From: Elmis aenea
Taxonomy: Eukaryota > Arthropoda > Insecta > Coleoptera > Elmidae
Direction of reading: 5' to 3'
DNA length: 64,000 bases
NCBI GenBank assembly: GCA_947652605.1
Contig: OX393577.1
Location: 60,784,108 to 60,848,107 of the forward strand
The stretch's first letter is position 1; each line of letters opens with the position of its first letter. Shown piece after piece: positions 33,258 to 44,608 of the stretch. The position numbers and the translations under genes are program-made. The notes below the pieces were generated by a model. That model was not told the DNA's origin, made no database searches, and saw only the letters and a program-made list of their open reading frames with translations.

Positions 33258-33420
33258 TACAGGGTGTCCCAGATTACATTTCCAGCTTGGGGATCTCGCT
33301 TATTATAAGAGGTACAGGTTTGTTTAAATTAGATGAATTATTCCTTACAAGGGAGGGTCACGATACGTTGTCGCTAGAATTTGATTGAGGCTGTGTTTAT
33401 TGCATCAAGGACATCAAAAC
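33258..33420 (+). mobile_element. Foldback family A, single arm
   Basis: It starts TACAGGGTGTCCCAGATTAC and continues to GGGGATCTCGCTTATTATAA, the family A end. No matching opposite arm was found nearby. Confidence 0.65.
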
Positions 33421-33920
33421 TAAATATTTTCCAGAGTTATACGTGCCATTGGCCATTTCCTTCGGAAAAATAGGCGAAAAACTGAAGAATTTGTAAAAAA
33501 AAGGTCATTTTTGTGATCTCGTTGGCCATGAAACCGTCAGAAACAAATTTATTCTTCGAATGGAAGAAAATCGTTTATATTTAACATAATGAAACTGCAT
33601 TGTCAAATATTCCTTAAACATCAGCTGCTTGTTTAAAAAAAAAACAATATAAAGACGCCAAACTTAAATAGTAGCAAAATAATATCGGCATTATTAAACG
33701 TTTCAATAATATGATTATTAAATCTATGCATCAGCGACGCAATCAACTCCAAAGCCTACTTTATGCGCACGTGTTCAACTGTCAAACATTAACAAATAAT
33801 TCCTCGCCTTTAAAAAACCGCAATTATGTTTGTTTTAGCTTTTGTGGACTGTTTTATTTTGTCTATGTCTAACATTTTAGATTAACTATGTTTCGGAAGG
33901 ACCGTTCGTATGCACAACAA
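33421..33920. other. Unassigned sequence upstream of a promoter candidate
   Basis: Nothing recognised. It leads into the CRE/TATA cluster at 33921. Confidence 0.35.
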
Positions 33921-33990
33921 TGACGTAATGTAGGGAACAAGACGGGGGCGTATATAAATAGACGCCACCAGGCGTCGCTGTCTTGGATCT
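33921..33990 (+). promoter_or_regulatory. Candidate TATA core promoter
   Basis: TGACGTAA (CRE/ATF-like) at 33921-33928, a GC-rich run, and a canonical TATAAATA at 33953-33960. A transcription start would be expected near 33983-33990. Directly after the TATA box is a perfect hairpin, GACGCC-ACCA-GGCGTC (33961-33976). A splice-donor-like GGTATAAG follows at about 34051. No encoded protein was identified with confidence. Confidence 0.45.
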
Positions 33991-34090
33991 TCGCCAAGCA
34001 ATAATTTACTATATCGTTTCGAAATTTTAGCGTTTAGTCATCACAATTTAGGTATAAGGTCGTTTTGAATTGTAGTTTGGTGTGCGCGAT

Positions 34091-34243
34091 ATGAATGACG
34101 GTGTTGTACAGGACATATACGGTGTCTGTTCACTTGTTTATACGCAGGATCTTCAATTATTGCGATGTTGTACTCTAAAAATAGACCTGCCATACTCAAT
34201 TATGGACCGTTTGCACTCTGACACTCAAAAAATATTAATATAG
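34091..34243 (+). CDS. Possible small ORF (50 aa) after the promoter candidate
   Basis: An ATG about 100 bp after the predicted start opens a 50-codon frame (MNDGVVQDIYG...) ending at TAG. No domain, signal peptide or membrane segment is evident. It may be chance, an upstream ORF, or intronic if the donor at 34051 is used. It is listed because it follows the best core-promoter match in the window. Confidence 0.2.
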   Translation: MNDGVVQDIYGVCSLVYTQDLQLLRCCTLKIDLPYSIMDRLHSDTQKILI

Positions 34244-34554
34244 TATTTGTCGGTCACATAGTCGTAGAACAATTTGGGGGACAACGTGTTTGAATGTCTA
34301 AAAATAAGACCCATCTCTTTGGTTAGTTTAACTGTTTAAAGCTTAACAAGTTCATTACCGATTTAACATATCTTGCATACGATTTCACATAAGCTGCTTT
34401 TTATGACTATTTTCCACTAAAGTTTTCGATAAATCTATGATTTTTTGAAACTTCTGTAGGTATAGTACAACTGATGATACTTTTATTTTACGTTTTTATA
34501 ATCAAAGCCGGAAATACTTGCACTTTTTCCCTAATTCCATTGCCAAGAAAGCAG
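34244..34554. other. Unassigned sequence
   Basis: Nothing recognised before the outer hAT-like element. Confidence 0.35.
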
Positions 34555-35494
34555 CAGTGGCGTAGTTAGAGTTTGTGCCGCCAGGGGCGGTCCCTGAGTT
34601 TGCCGCCCCTCTCAGTAAGGGTTGCCAACTCTTGATTTTTCCAAAACCAAACAGAGATCGACACAAAACAGTGGGGGGAAGACAAAATGCGCTGCAGGCG
34701 ATTTTTTTGAATTTTAGACATTCAAACGTGTTTTAATGCAAAGTTAGATAATGTAGATGTACCATCATCCAAAATTACAGTTTTATGGCAGAACATATTC
34801 TGATTATTATTTTTTTAACTAGATCGGCCCCAGCCCCTCGAAATTATTTTTAATAAGGGTAAAAACTTTCACTAATAGTTTCCATTAAGTTAAAGGAACA
34901 CAAACATTATATTTAGCAAAATTATATAAAAGTAATAATATTATCTAATATAAACATAAAATTCACATACATTCCAAAAAAGTAACACCACATTTCAGTC
35001 TAAAATTTAAAAAAAAAAAAACGGAAAAACGTTGTTGATGCTTTAAATTAATGTTTTTGTTGCTTGTTTTCGTGAACAATAAACGTACAAAACTGTGAAT
35101 TTCCTCAAAGGCACCTTGCCTTGCCTAGCCACGACCCCAAATATTATAATAATGATAAAGGATTTTATATAGGTATACCTATTAAATTGCACTATTTATC
35201 AAACACTTAGTACAGTCGCGCACGACCAATATTTTTATCACGTACCTACTTAAAAACCTCTTAACAATAATTGTATTTACAGAAAAGCAATGAAAAATCG
35301 TCATTACGCACTGTTTCTGGTGCCCTATAATTTAAAAGTTCTCTTACCAATGTTCGAAACTTTTGTACATCTCAATTTACAAATAATCAGACGAATGTTA
35401 TCGGTTATCGCTATGCGACGATTGGTTAATATAAAATGGGATTTATACCACAAACCAAATGTTTGCAATAGCACGGAAGTGAAAATCCCTTTTA

Positions 35495-35502
35495 CAATAG
35501 AG
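35495..35502. repeat. 8-bp target duplication, left (CAATAGAG)
   Basis: Identical to 37133-37140. Confidence 0.9.
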
Positions 35503-37132
35503 CAGAGGTTCCCAATCTTTTTAAGATATTGTACCGGTTTGTAGTAGACAATATGGCGGCGTACTAGGAAGTAAATATTTTTGAAAAAACGGGTCAAAAA
35601 AAATTCCTGAATTCTCAAGTGATGACTTTTTTGTCGCTTGTCTCTCTCAAATATTTTGTCGAGCAAAAAAAGACTAATCTTACAATAAAACTTTACTAAA
35701 TTCCCAACTGATGACCTTTTTTTTAGGTAAATATTTTGGAAACAGAAGGCAATGCTATATGTACAATTGTAATAAAAACAATTTAATTCGTAAATACTTT
35801 TATTACACTAAATATAAATGCATGTGTATCATATACAGGGTGTTTCTTAAATATTGCGAAAAAATTCAGATGGTGATTCCTTATCAAAAATTAAGGGGGG
35901 TCTTTCATACAATTTTTTTTCCTTAGATGTCTCCTTTCTGAGTTAAATAGAGGGGGGTGCTTTATTTTATATCTCAAATTTGGATAAATGTAGAAGATTG
36001 ATATTTGGTGGATGTTTTATATTTACAATTAGTAAAAGGTTTCCCATAGTAATATTTTCGATCATCTGCCACCTTCACAGGGGGCTGAAAAGTGCGACCC
36101 CGGTTGTTTTTTTTATCAGAACTTTTTGGTAGGTAGTTAAAATTTTGCAATATATTTTTTTTAAATAGATTTATTTAGAAACTTTTTTTGTTCTTTAGTT
36201 GTTCTCGTAAAACCTACCGTTTTTGAGTAACAAAACAAAACAAACTATGGCAATGGCAACCACCAAAATGATTCGTTTTATCTTGAAATATTTGATGGAT
36301 CATGTTGACTTGTTTTATTTTTTACTTAAAAACAGTAGGTTTTACGAGAACAACTAAAGAACAGAAAAAGTTTGTAGATAAATTAATCTTCCAAAAAAAG
36401 TTTAAAATTGCAAAAGGTCCACCCACCAACAAGTTCTGAAAAAAAAAAAACAGGGTCGCACTTTTCAGCCCCCTGTGAAGGTGGGAGATGATTGAAAATA
36501 TTATTATAGGAAACCTTTTACTAAGTATAAAACATCTACCAAATATCATTCTTCTACATTTATCCAAATTTGAGAAATAAAATAAAAACCTAATTTTACG
36601 GTCCTCTTTAGGGGGGTGTAACTTCGAAAAGATACATCTAAGGAAAAAAAATTATATGAACAACCCCTCTTAATTTTCAATAAGGAATCACCAACTGAAT
36701 GTTTTTGCAGTATTTAAGAAACACCCTGCATAGATATAATAATAATTCTAATTATTGTAATTAATGTGAGGGTTGCGCCTGTTTACTTTTTATCAGTGTA
36801 GAAATATCTAGTTCAATTTTGATCAGTTTAAGGCGAACATCAGACTAAAAATTAAGCAATGATTGGTTATTTTATTTTCGGTCTGAAATTAGCGGACATC
36901 AATCATTTTCGATCACCCGATATAAATCGATAATTATTTTAAATGTACATATGTGTCTACAAATCTGTCACTATCTTCTTCTTCTTCTACACGCATGTGA
37001 TATCATCACATAACATAGATGCTATATAAAAAAAATAATTTAAAAAAATTTATTTCATTTGCTTATCGCGTACCGGTAGCTTGACATTCCCGTACCGGGA
37101 CCGGTACCCGTACCACAGATTGGGAACGCCTG
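35503..37132. mobile_element. Inner hAT element with perfect TSD, 1.63 kb
   Basis: Ends CAGAGGTTCCCAATCT and AGATTGGGAACGCCTG are inverse, the widespread hAT terminus of the CAGNGGTTCCCAA type. The exact 8-bp duplication CAATAGAG confirms the borders. Subterminal CCGGTACC/GTACCGG repeats sit near the right end (37069-37112), with GTACCGG near the left (35532). No transposase is left. It is itself interrupted by the foldback at 35834-36732. Confidence 0.92.
35834..36732. mobile_element. Foldback family B, complete (~0.9 kb)
   Basis: Both arms are present: TACAGGGTGTTTCTTAAATA and ATTTAAGAAACACCCTGCAT. Matching internal blocks run to the centre: TGGTGATTCCTTAT, TTAAGGGGGG, TTTGGATAAATGTAGAAG, GGGGCTGAAAAGTGCGAC, and the CTGTTTTTGAGT/ACTTAAAAACAG region. 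Arms are about 400 bp with a small spacer near 36240-36300. No transposase. Confidence 0.88.
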
Positions 37133-37140
37133 CAATAGAG
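37133..37140. repeat. 8-bp target duplication, right (CAATAGAG)
   Basis: Exact partner of 35495-35502. Confidence 0.9.
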
Positions 37141-37500
37141 TTTAAAACAGTATGGAATTTAATGCCTAAAATAAATGAAATATTTCATAATTTTATTAAA
37201 TGGTTGGTGTTGGTACCATATCATACATTTTATTACTTGAAATTGCTGGCGGGTTTTCAGTGTAGTTAGGTCGACTAGCCTGTTTTACCTTCTAACTTCG
37301 ATAAGAATTTTTTTTTAATGCGAATTTTTTATTGGGACTAGCGCTAGTGCCAGCGCTGATGCTTATATCTACTGTTGCTTCATTACCCTGTGATTTTAAT
37401 TTTAACCCTATTTGGGTAGACTAAATGTGCCGCCCCAAAAAAAAAATGCCTCACGGGGCGGACCGCCCCTCCCCCGGTTAGCTACGCCACTGCAAAAAAG

Positions 37501-38291
37501 AGTGAAAGAGAATCATTGAAGATAATAATTATTGAGTTTTAATTCTTTCCTAAAAGTACAAACAATTTAGTCAGTTGGCGGCCTTGTATTCGTGCTTAAA
37601 ATATCCAATCATTTATAATACAAGAATACTACAGAAACCTCACACATTTTTTCATATTCATATTTTTTGCATGAAGTATTCCTATTTCAATAACTCTGTA
37701 AGTCTGTTAATGTATTTTTAGAATGACACTCTTGATTTTACAGCTTTGAACTGTGAAATTTTTTTCGTGAATTATATTTTCAAAAACATATTGCTACAGT
37801 TATTTGTGCCTTTAAAATTCAAATGTTACGTTCCACAAAGATCTAGGTAAAATATTAAGAAGTTTAAATCATTGTTGCAATAAAAACATAATTCATCTTA
37901 AATTATGTTACGATGTAACTGCGTCTAAGATTCTAAATGAGTTCTAGTAACACCTAGCATTTTAGGTTTTGATGCTTATTACCTTATTGACGAAAATGAA
38001 TTATTTATACAGCACTATGAACATCCATAATTTATCAAAATCCTAGTTTCCATAAAATTAGAAATACGGTGAAACCTCTTTATTTGTCGTTAATCCGTTT
38101 TTGAGGGACGAACGAATACCGAATCGTACGTATATAGAATCTTTCTTTTCTTTTCATAGGAATTAACTAAAATTAGATTAATGCGTTCCCAGCCTCGAAT
38201 CTAATACATAAATACATGGAAATGGTATTCAATATGGTGAACAGAGAGTAAAGGAGTAGATGCTGATATATTGGAGACAGTCAAAAGTTTA
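37501..38291. other. AT-rich sequence, nothing recognised
   Basis: No feature could be supported. Confidence 0.4.
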
Positions 38292-38470
38292 TACAGGGTG
38301 TCCCAAATTCGAGTAAATGCATGGGGATCTCGCTTATCTTAAGAGCTACGAGCTCGGTTGAATTAGGGCAAAGTTGCGAAATTAGATGCTCATCAAATAT
38401 CTGCAAAGACATTTTTCATTGCTGTCTTAGTTCAAAAGTTAATCAAGAAAAACTGAAAAAATTTATTTTA
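38292..38470 (+). mobile_element. Foldback family A, single arm
   Basis: TACAGGGTGTCCCAAATTCG is followed by ATGGGGATCTCGCTTATCTT. It matches the left end of 40282-42090 for about 150 bp. No partner arm was found. Confidence 0.65.
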
Positions 38471-38479
38471 GTTTTTTTG

Positions 38480-40281
38480 CTTTATTATATTATTTTTTAA
38501 GATATCGACAATCTGGAAGCACTTCTCCACTGCAACTTCTTACGCTTTATATTTTGAGATAACATAAAATTTCCAACAACGTTTCGTCTCTTCAGAAACA
38601 TCATCAACTTCATTTTTTTAAATACGGCGAAAAAATTTCAATCTCAGTCGGATAGCATTTTGTCTTCTGATTTCAATGATATAGAACACTTAGTATCTAA
38701 AATGATATTTTACCACAAAAATTTGAGAAAAATTCATTTTGTCCAATTTTTTAATAAAATGGTCAATAACATTATCTAAAAAGCACTAAACTCTTTTTTT
38801 TTATCAGGCAAATATTTTAGTGGTTCTCGATCATAGGTATACAGTTCGCCTCCACAGTTGGCTATTGTCTGTACAATATTATAGAAATATGCATTTTTTT
38901 GTAGTAAATAAACATTACAAAACTTTTTTGGCAATCGCTTCATTTAAGAGCTTTAAATTGTTTTTTTTTTAAGTGTAACGGTCACTAACCTGAATATTGT
39001 AAGAGTATACCTAAGGCGAATTTTATTTCCACGTCTATGAAGGTCGAACATTTTCTTTCACGACCAATTGTTTATTGGTGATATTGCCCATTCATTGCAA
39101 TTGTTTTGTGACAGATTGGTTAATAAAACGTCTGACACAATTCATCAGTAGAAGTAGACGACTTTTAGCGTCACAGACAATAGTGACAAAAAACCTACGC
39201 GTTCAAAACTGTATTTGTCTAACAAGTCGTAGTAATTTTTTTTAAATAAACGATAGTTTAATAAACGCTAGGTTTTATAAAAAAAAGTATTGAAAGCAAT
39301 AGGTTGGATAATCATAATTATTTTGCAAGAATAACAAATTTTTGTTCTTTAAACGTTTACTATATACCTACTATACACAAATACTGATAAGATTTTTAAG
39401 TGCTAATAAAAAGTTCAATAAATAAGCGTTAATAATTAATAAATTATTAAATTATTAATTAAATGGATTGTTTTATTTCACAAAAGTTTATACAAAACTT
39501 TTATAAGATAATTTAAAAATATTTGACGAACAGCCAGACCCTCAATGATTCATACCAATTTAAAAAATGTTTACATTCTTTGAAAAAAAATTACTTTGAA
39601 AAGTTATAATCAATGTGTTAATTAAAACAAGGAAATAGAATAAAATGTAGTTTTATCATTAAGGTTATAATCTTGTTGATTAAAAGACAACGAAACCTTA
39701 TGCAGAATCGCTGAAAAAACACGAATTTGAGCTTTTTTTAAATACATCATGTGTCGACAGTATTTAATATTTATTAAACTAACTTTGTGAATTCAATATT
39801 AAATAGTTTTAAAAAGTTTGTGGGAGTATTCTTACATGTATCCACTTAATAATGTGCCAAAAATAGTTACCTTAAAAAGCAAATTTAATTGTGGTCATAT
39901 AAATTTATGGTTTCAAAGTACAATAACATTAGGGATACCAAACGCATACTTATTATGACATCAATTATATTATTGTTACATAATGATCGTGAACTGCGAG
40001 TAAAACGATTTAAAAAGGCTTTGATATTATATAAATGACACTTTAATTAATTGATCTATTTGACATAATTTGGACTACAGCTTTGACGTAATCGTGGTTT
40101 TTTGAATTAGTTAACGTGATTTGCAAAATAAGATTAACTGTAAATTTGTCATTACGAAAATACTGGATAGGTAGATAAATATATCGTAGATTTTTTTGTG
40201 TTAGTTTTTCACTGTCGAAATGTATTTAACTCACAAAACAGTAAAACTGGAATTAATACAATCAATCAGTATTTTTAGCTA
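38480..40281. other. AT-rich sequence, no gene recognised
   Basis: CCAACAACGTTTCGTCTCTTC followed by AAACATCATCAAC occurs at 38572. Nothing else could be named. Confidence 0.35.
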
Positions 40282-42090
40282 TACAGGGTGATTGAAATTC
40301 GAGTTTAAGGATGGGGATCTCGCTTATTATAATAGCTAGAGTATAGGTTTAAATTTGGCAAAGTTGCTAAATTTCGTGCTCAATAATAATTCGAAGAGAA
40401 ATCGGAAATATCTCAAACGGTATCCGAGAAAATTAGGAAAACTCGGAAAATCCGATTTTTGAAAATCACCTATCACTCCTTTGAAGTATAAAATATTTTA
40501 AATATGTAAAAACATTGCCCAAGCAACTTTTTAAGCCGGATCGGATGATGATCAAAATTTTTCCTAGATCAATTCGTTTTTGTTTTATGATAACCAACTT
40601 TATTTTTACTTTCGCCATACGTAGTATGAAGAAAGTATTGTGATCGCGAAAATTTTTTCTTAATAATAATAATAATCTTTATTTGTTCTAAATATCCCAA
40701 AAAAGTCGTAGAACTTGTCACAATAATAATGTACGTACATTACAATAATATACATAGTTAATAAAAAAAAAAAAACAGAAAAATTATATTTAAATATAAC
40801 ATCTTATAAAGGAAGCATCATTAAAATATTCGCATTTCTCCATGGTAAGCTTTAAAAATCAGAACTTTTCTTAATTTCTTCTTCAATTCGCGGGTGGGAA
40901 GATTTATTATACTCTTAGATTAAATTTATTATATACAGCAATAATTGTGAAGGCAATTTTTGCTATTTACATAATCAAATGCATGGTACTTTACTTCTTA
41001 TTCGTTGTCAAATAAAAAAAAAAAGAATTTTAACCAATAACCATTATAAATCAGGTAGGCTGGTCTATACAGTTTATGTTGTTTCCATGACAACCAATCG
41101 ACAAACTAAAAGTTTGAAAGCCTTTTTATTGCTTGTCAGTTGTCACATTAATGAATTCCTAAAAATGAACTTTAATAACAAAGAAAAACGCGATATTTTG
41201 CGAATTTTTTATTCATTGAATGGGAATTCTATATTTCAAGTCAACGATATTCAGAAACATATCCATAAAGAAAAGAACTCTCGCACACATATTTTTATAC
41301 GCTGGACAAAAACTTGGGTAAATATGGCAAAAAGGTTTTATATGACAATAAAAAAAACATTTTTATTACAAACATATCCGGAAAATACCCGTTTCTCTAC
41401 GTTAAACAAAAACTTAAGTAAACTTGTATAAAACGTGATAAAGTATAACAAAACTTAAAAGAACGGTATAAAGAATTCGCGGCATATCGCATTTTCCTGC
41501 GTTATTAAAGTTCATTTTTGTGAATTCATTAATGTGACAAGTAATAGGCTTTTAAAACGTTAAGTTTGTTGATTGGTTTTCATGGAAACAACATAAACTA
41601 CAACGACCAGCCTACTTGGATTATAATGGTTATTGTTTGAAACCCTTTTTTTTTTAATATGGCAGTGAATAAAGAAGTAAAATACCCTGTGTGGTTTATC
41701 AATGGATTCAGAAAAATAAATGCTATTTGATTATGTAAATAGCAAACATTGCGCCTATAAGAAAAAACAAAGTTGGTTGTCAAAAAACAAAAACGAATCG
41801 ATCTAGAAAAAAATTGTGACCACCATCCGATTCGGCTTAAAAAGTTGCTTTGGCAATGTTTTTACACACTTAAAATATTTCAAACTTCAAAGGAGTTATA
41901 GACGATTTTCAAAAATCGTATTATCCGGGTTTTCCTAATTTTCTCGGATACCGTTTGAGATATTTCCAATTTCTCTTTGGAATATTATTGAGTACATAAT
42001 TTAACAACTTTGCCAAATTTTAATCTATACTTTAGCTATTATAATAAACGAGATCCCGTGCTTAAACTCGAATTTCGATCACCCTTTATA
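40282..42090. mobile_element. Large foldback family A element (~1.8 kb)
   Basis: The left arm starts TACAGGGTGATTGAAATTCG and ATGGGGATCTCGCTTATTAT. The right arm ends with the inverse and CACCCTTTATA. Arms can be followed for some 600 bp, through the GATACCGTTTGAGATATTTC block, the AAGCAACTTTTTAAGCC block, CAACCAACTTT, and inner blocks such as CATTAATGAATTC / GAATTCATTAATG, to a centre near 41200-41460. The left arm holds ~300 bp of extra sequence (about 40612-40945) with a LINE-like tail. An open frame of 150 codons across the centre (40979-41431) has no recognisable domain. Confidence 0.85.
40661..40690 (-). repeat. LINE-like 3' tail inside the foldback arm
   Basis: (AAT)n and then minus-strand AATAAAG, as at 5331-5359. 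It lies in the extra block of the left arm only, so it inserted after the palindrome formed. Confidence 0.55.
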
Positions 42091-42164
42091 AGGATGGAGA
42101 AATCCTTCGTCATAAGACAAACAACTTATTCGCTTCTTTTCGGAACCTGTGCAGGAAGCATCGT

Positions 42165-42400
42165 CATTAATCACGTGACCTTATTACCAAAATCTCTCAA
42201 AGTTGCCCAAGAACGTCACAGGAAACTAGGACATCGTAGTTCTTACTACCACGAGTTGCCTTGACAACGGAAGAACTAAACTAACATAAAATCTACATCA
42301 CTTTCAATGAACTGGGCCAGACAAACAATTTTGTAAAGAACAAAAGTCGCGTAAACGATAAGAACTATAAATAGGTCCTGATTTTTATTTTGTTTTACTC
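42165..42400 (+). promoter_or_regulatory. Candidate TATA promoter with E-box
   Basis: A TCACGTGACC E-box at about 42171 and a canonical TATAAATAG at 42366-42374. A start near 42396-42405 is expected. A short open frame follows at 42477-42635. The spacing is plausible for a core promoter but sequence alone cannot show activity. Confidence 0.35.
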
Positions 42401-42476
42401 GTTGAGAAAAACTTAGTGTGAAATATTTTCGAATCGTGTTAAAAAAGTGTCAGTTTTACCTTCCTGGACATAAAAT

Positions 42477-42635
42477 ATGATGTTGTTTATCTGTGAAACG
42501 GGATTAAGTGTTCGAAAATCCATCATTAATGTGTTTCATTCATATTTCTCGATGTTCGGTGGCCTAGTTTTGCTTTCTGGGGCGAGACTGGTCGTCTCCA
42601 AAAACACTACGTTTCAAGGGAACACTTTTAGCTAA
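42477..42635 (+). CDS. Possible small ORF (52 aa)
   Basis: The frame opens with two ATGs in a row and ends at TAA, with a hydrophobic middle (YFSMFGGLVLLSGARLVV) that could be a membrane segment. There is no homology I can name. It follows the TATA candidate by about 80 bp. Chance is a serious alternative. Confidence 0.2.
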   Translation: MMLFICETGLSVRKSIINVFHSYFSMFGGLVLLSGARLVVSKNTTFQGNTFS

Positions 42636-42639
42636 AATT

Positions 42640-44600
42640 TGGATCGATAAAGGGATGACGTCTGCATCTCGATAAAAATATGCGTGGGTTTTGCTTTTTA
42701 CCCCGAAGACTAGGCTAAAAGTGTGGGCAAATATTGCCAAACTTTGCTTACAGTTTCCACGAAGCTGATAGTTTTCATAATACAGCAAAAATCTCTGAAT
42801 TTCTACAAAAAAAAACAAACCCGAACCAGTATGACGTGAAAAATTATAGCTCAATATTTCATAATTTTTACATAAGAGATTGTTGCTCTTAGGAAAGTTA
42901 ATAGATACAAAAAAATGCGTAGTTTTTCTATTTACCTCGAAGTCTGCACTAAAAGCTTGGAGAAATATATCTAAACTTTTCGATACTAAATTCTAAAATT
43001 TGAAACCAAAAATGTAATAAAAACTTCCTAAAATGTATAAAAAAGAACACCAATTTTAAGGAAGCTAAATATAGTTTTATGTTGCATATTTTTACACATT
43101 CAGGGTTAGGACAAAGTCCTGGGAGGGCTATAAGTCTACGAATGAAATTTGAATTGACAATAAAGTAATTAGGTAACACTTTTCTACATTATTAAAATAT
43201 TATACATAGCGCTTTTTACGCTTGGTCAAAATAATGAAATTTTAAATATATTGAAACTTATTTTTTGTTAAATACAACACCCTATATTTTCTTAGTCTCA
43301 TAGAAAATTTAAGTGTTTTTCAAAAACAATAAGCGTGTTTTATAAGTAAAATTGATATTTTCCGTGATATCGCGATTTTTCATTAAATCTGGAACATACG
43401 ATAACGGTCAGATACCAAATTTTAATGTAATATCTTTAATAATATCTGTCTGTTTCCATACTTTTGTGCAGCACTGTATGTTATGTTTACATGTAATTCT
43501 GATTTTGTTGAATTTATATGAATTATGTTTATGTTTTTGGTCTTTAATATTTTTTTAACCCTTTATTGACTAAATAAAGAAAGTGAGTTGGCGATTTTGG
43601 CTCCATCGGCGTCCTCTGTTGGCGATTTTGGCTACTTTATCGCGCTTTTTTGGCGATTCAAGCAACAATTCACCTGGTCACCATAAGTGCAAGTGCTATT
43701 CTTTTTGTTCATCAGCCCGTATCGTATTGAAGCAAATTATTTTTAAGGAAAACCTCGCTGCATTCCTTCGGCCTCCTTTCGCTTTTGCATGAAAACATAT
43801 AAAGGCACAATTTTATCTCGTTGCATGCGCCCCCTGATTGACCGCGCCAGGGTGCACCTTTGACTAAAATACTTTTTGATAACCCGGTATTTAGGTTTGG
43901 AAATGTTGTTCTTTTTCAGTTATTTTGTAGTATATTATTTTTGCAACATTGCTTAATTTTTTAACGACATTCATTTGTTTATATAATTTTGCTCAATTTT
44001 ACTACTCATAGTTCAAACGACATGCACACAAAATCCTTCTGCCGGGCGCACATTTCATGCACATAACCAAATCACAGCTACCTAATTCTTAACAGTAAAA
44101 CACGGCATAGCTATGCGTATTTCCTACTTGATAGGAAAAAATAACCACACCTAGTCACCTGCGATCCGGTTATATCCAGTTCTAATGCAACCAAAGGCCG
44201 ACACGGTCATTCCAATCCGCATTTTCGTACCTCATTAGTACACCAAAATCGCCGCCAGCTCTAATACCTAACCGGTTAAAACCAGATACGTACAGCTTTT
44301 ATTAAAGTGGCATCATTCTCTATCGACGTGATTATAATCAATTGTTTTTTTTTTGTCGAGTGTGGCGCTTCGCGAATTTTATTAGGTATTTGATGCAATT
44401 TGTAACATTTAACACGTGGAAACTGATCGTCAATACGTATCGTACATTTTATCATTCATTAGAGCACTTGAAATGTTTGATAAAGTTAAATAGTGTTACT
44501 ATAAAAGCATTTATTGATTAAAATTAAACAGTATCAGGAAATATTTAAGGAACATTGTTTGATAATGCAATCAGGATAATCTGAAGTTATATTTTAGTGG
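42640..44600. other. AT-rich sequence, no gene recognised
   Basis: A doubled GTTGGCGATTTTGGCTnC motif lies at 43588 and 43619 and a TATAAAGG at 43797. Nothing could be named. Confidence 0.35.
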
Positions 44601-44608
44601 CTGGAAAT
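44601..44608. repeat. Target duplication, left (CTGGAAAT)
   Basis: Matches CTGCAAAT at 45907-45914 at 7 of 8 positions. Confidence 0.7.

Larger units (their letters stand above)
34555..37492. mobile_element. Outer hAT-like element (CAGTGGCGTAG ends)
   Basis: Left end CAGTGGCGTAGTTAG and right end CTAACGGTT-like reverse (GTTAGCTACGCCACTG) are inverse copies of the common hAT terminus CAGTGGCGTAGC. Subterminal GGGGCGG / CCGCCCC repeats lie inside both ends (34585-34612 and 37440-37472). Flanks GAAAGCAG and CAAAAAAG match at 5 of 8 positions, so the target duplication has decayed or is not exact. A frame crossing the inner insertion site may be remains of coding sequence but shows no recognisable transposase motif. 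Confidence 0.75.

Noticed and set aside
40979..41431. 150-codon frame in the centre of the foldback element as a transposase
   Set aside because: No DDE/D-type or other catalytic motif and no domain similarity. It lies across palindrome arms.
43583..43792. 69-codon frame with tryptophan-rich start as a gene
   Set aside because: It arises from a doubled GTTGGCGATTTTGGCT motif, and no domain or splice support was found.
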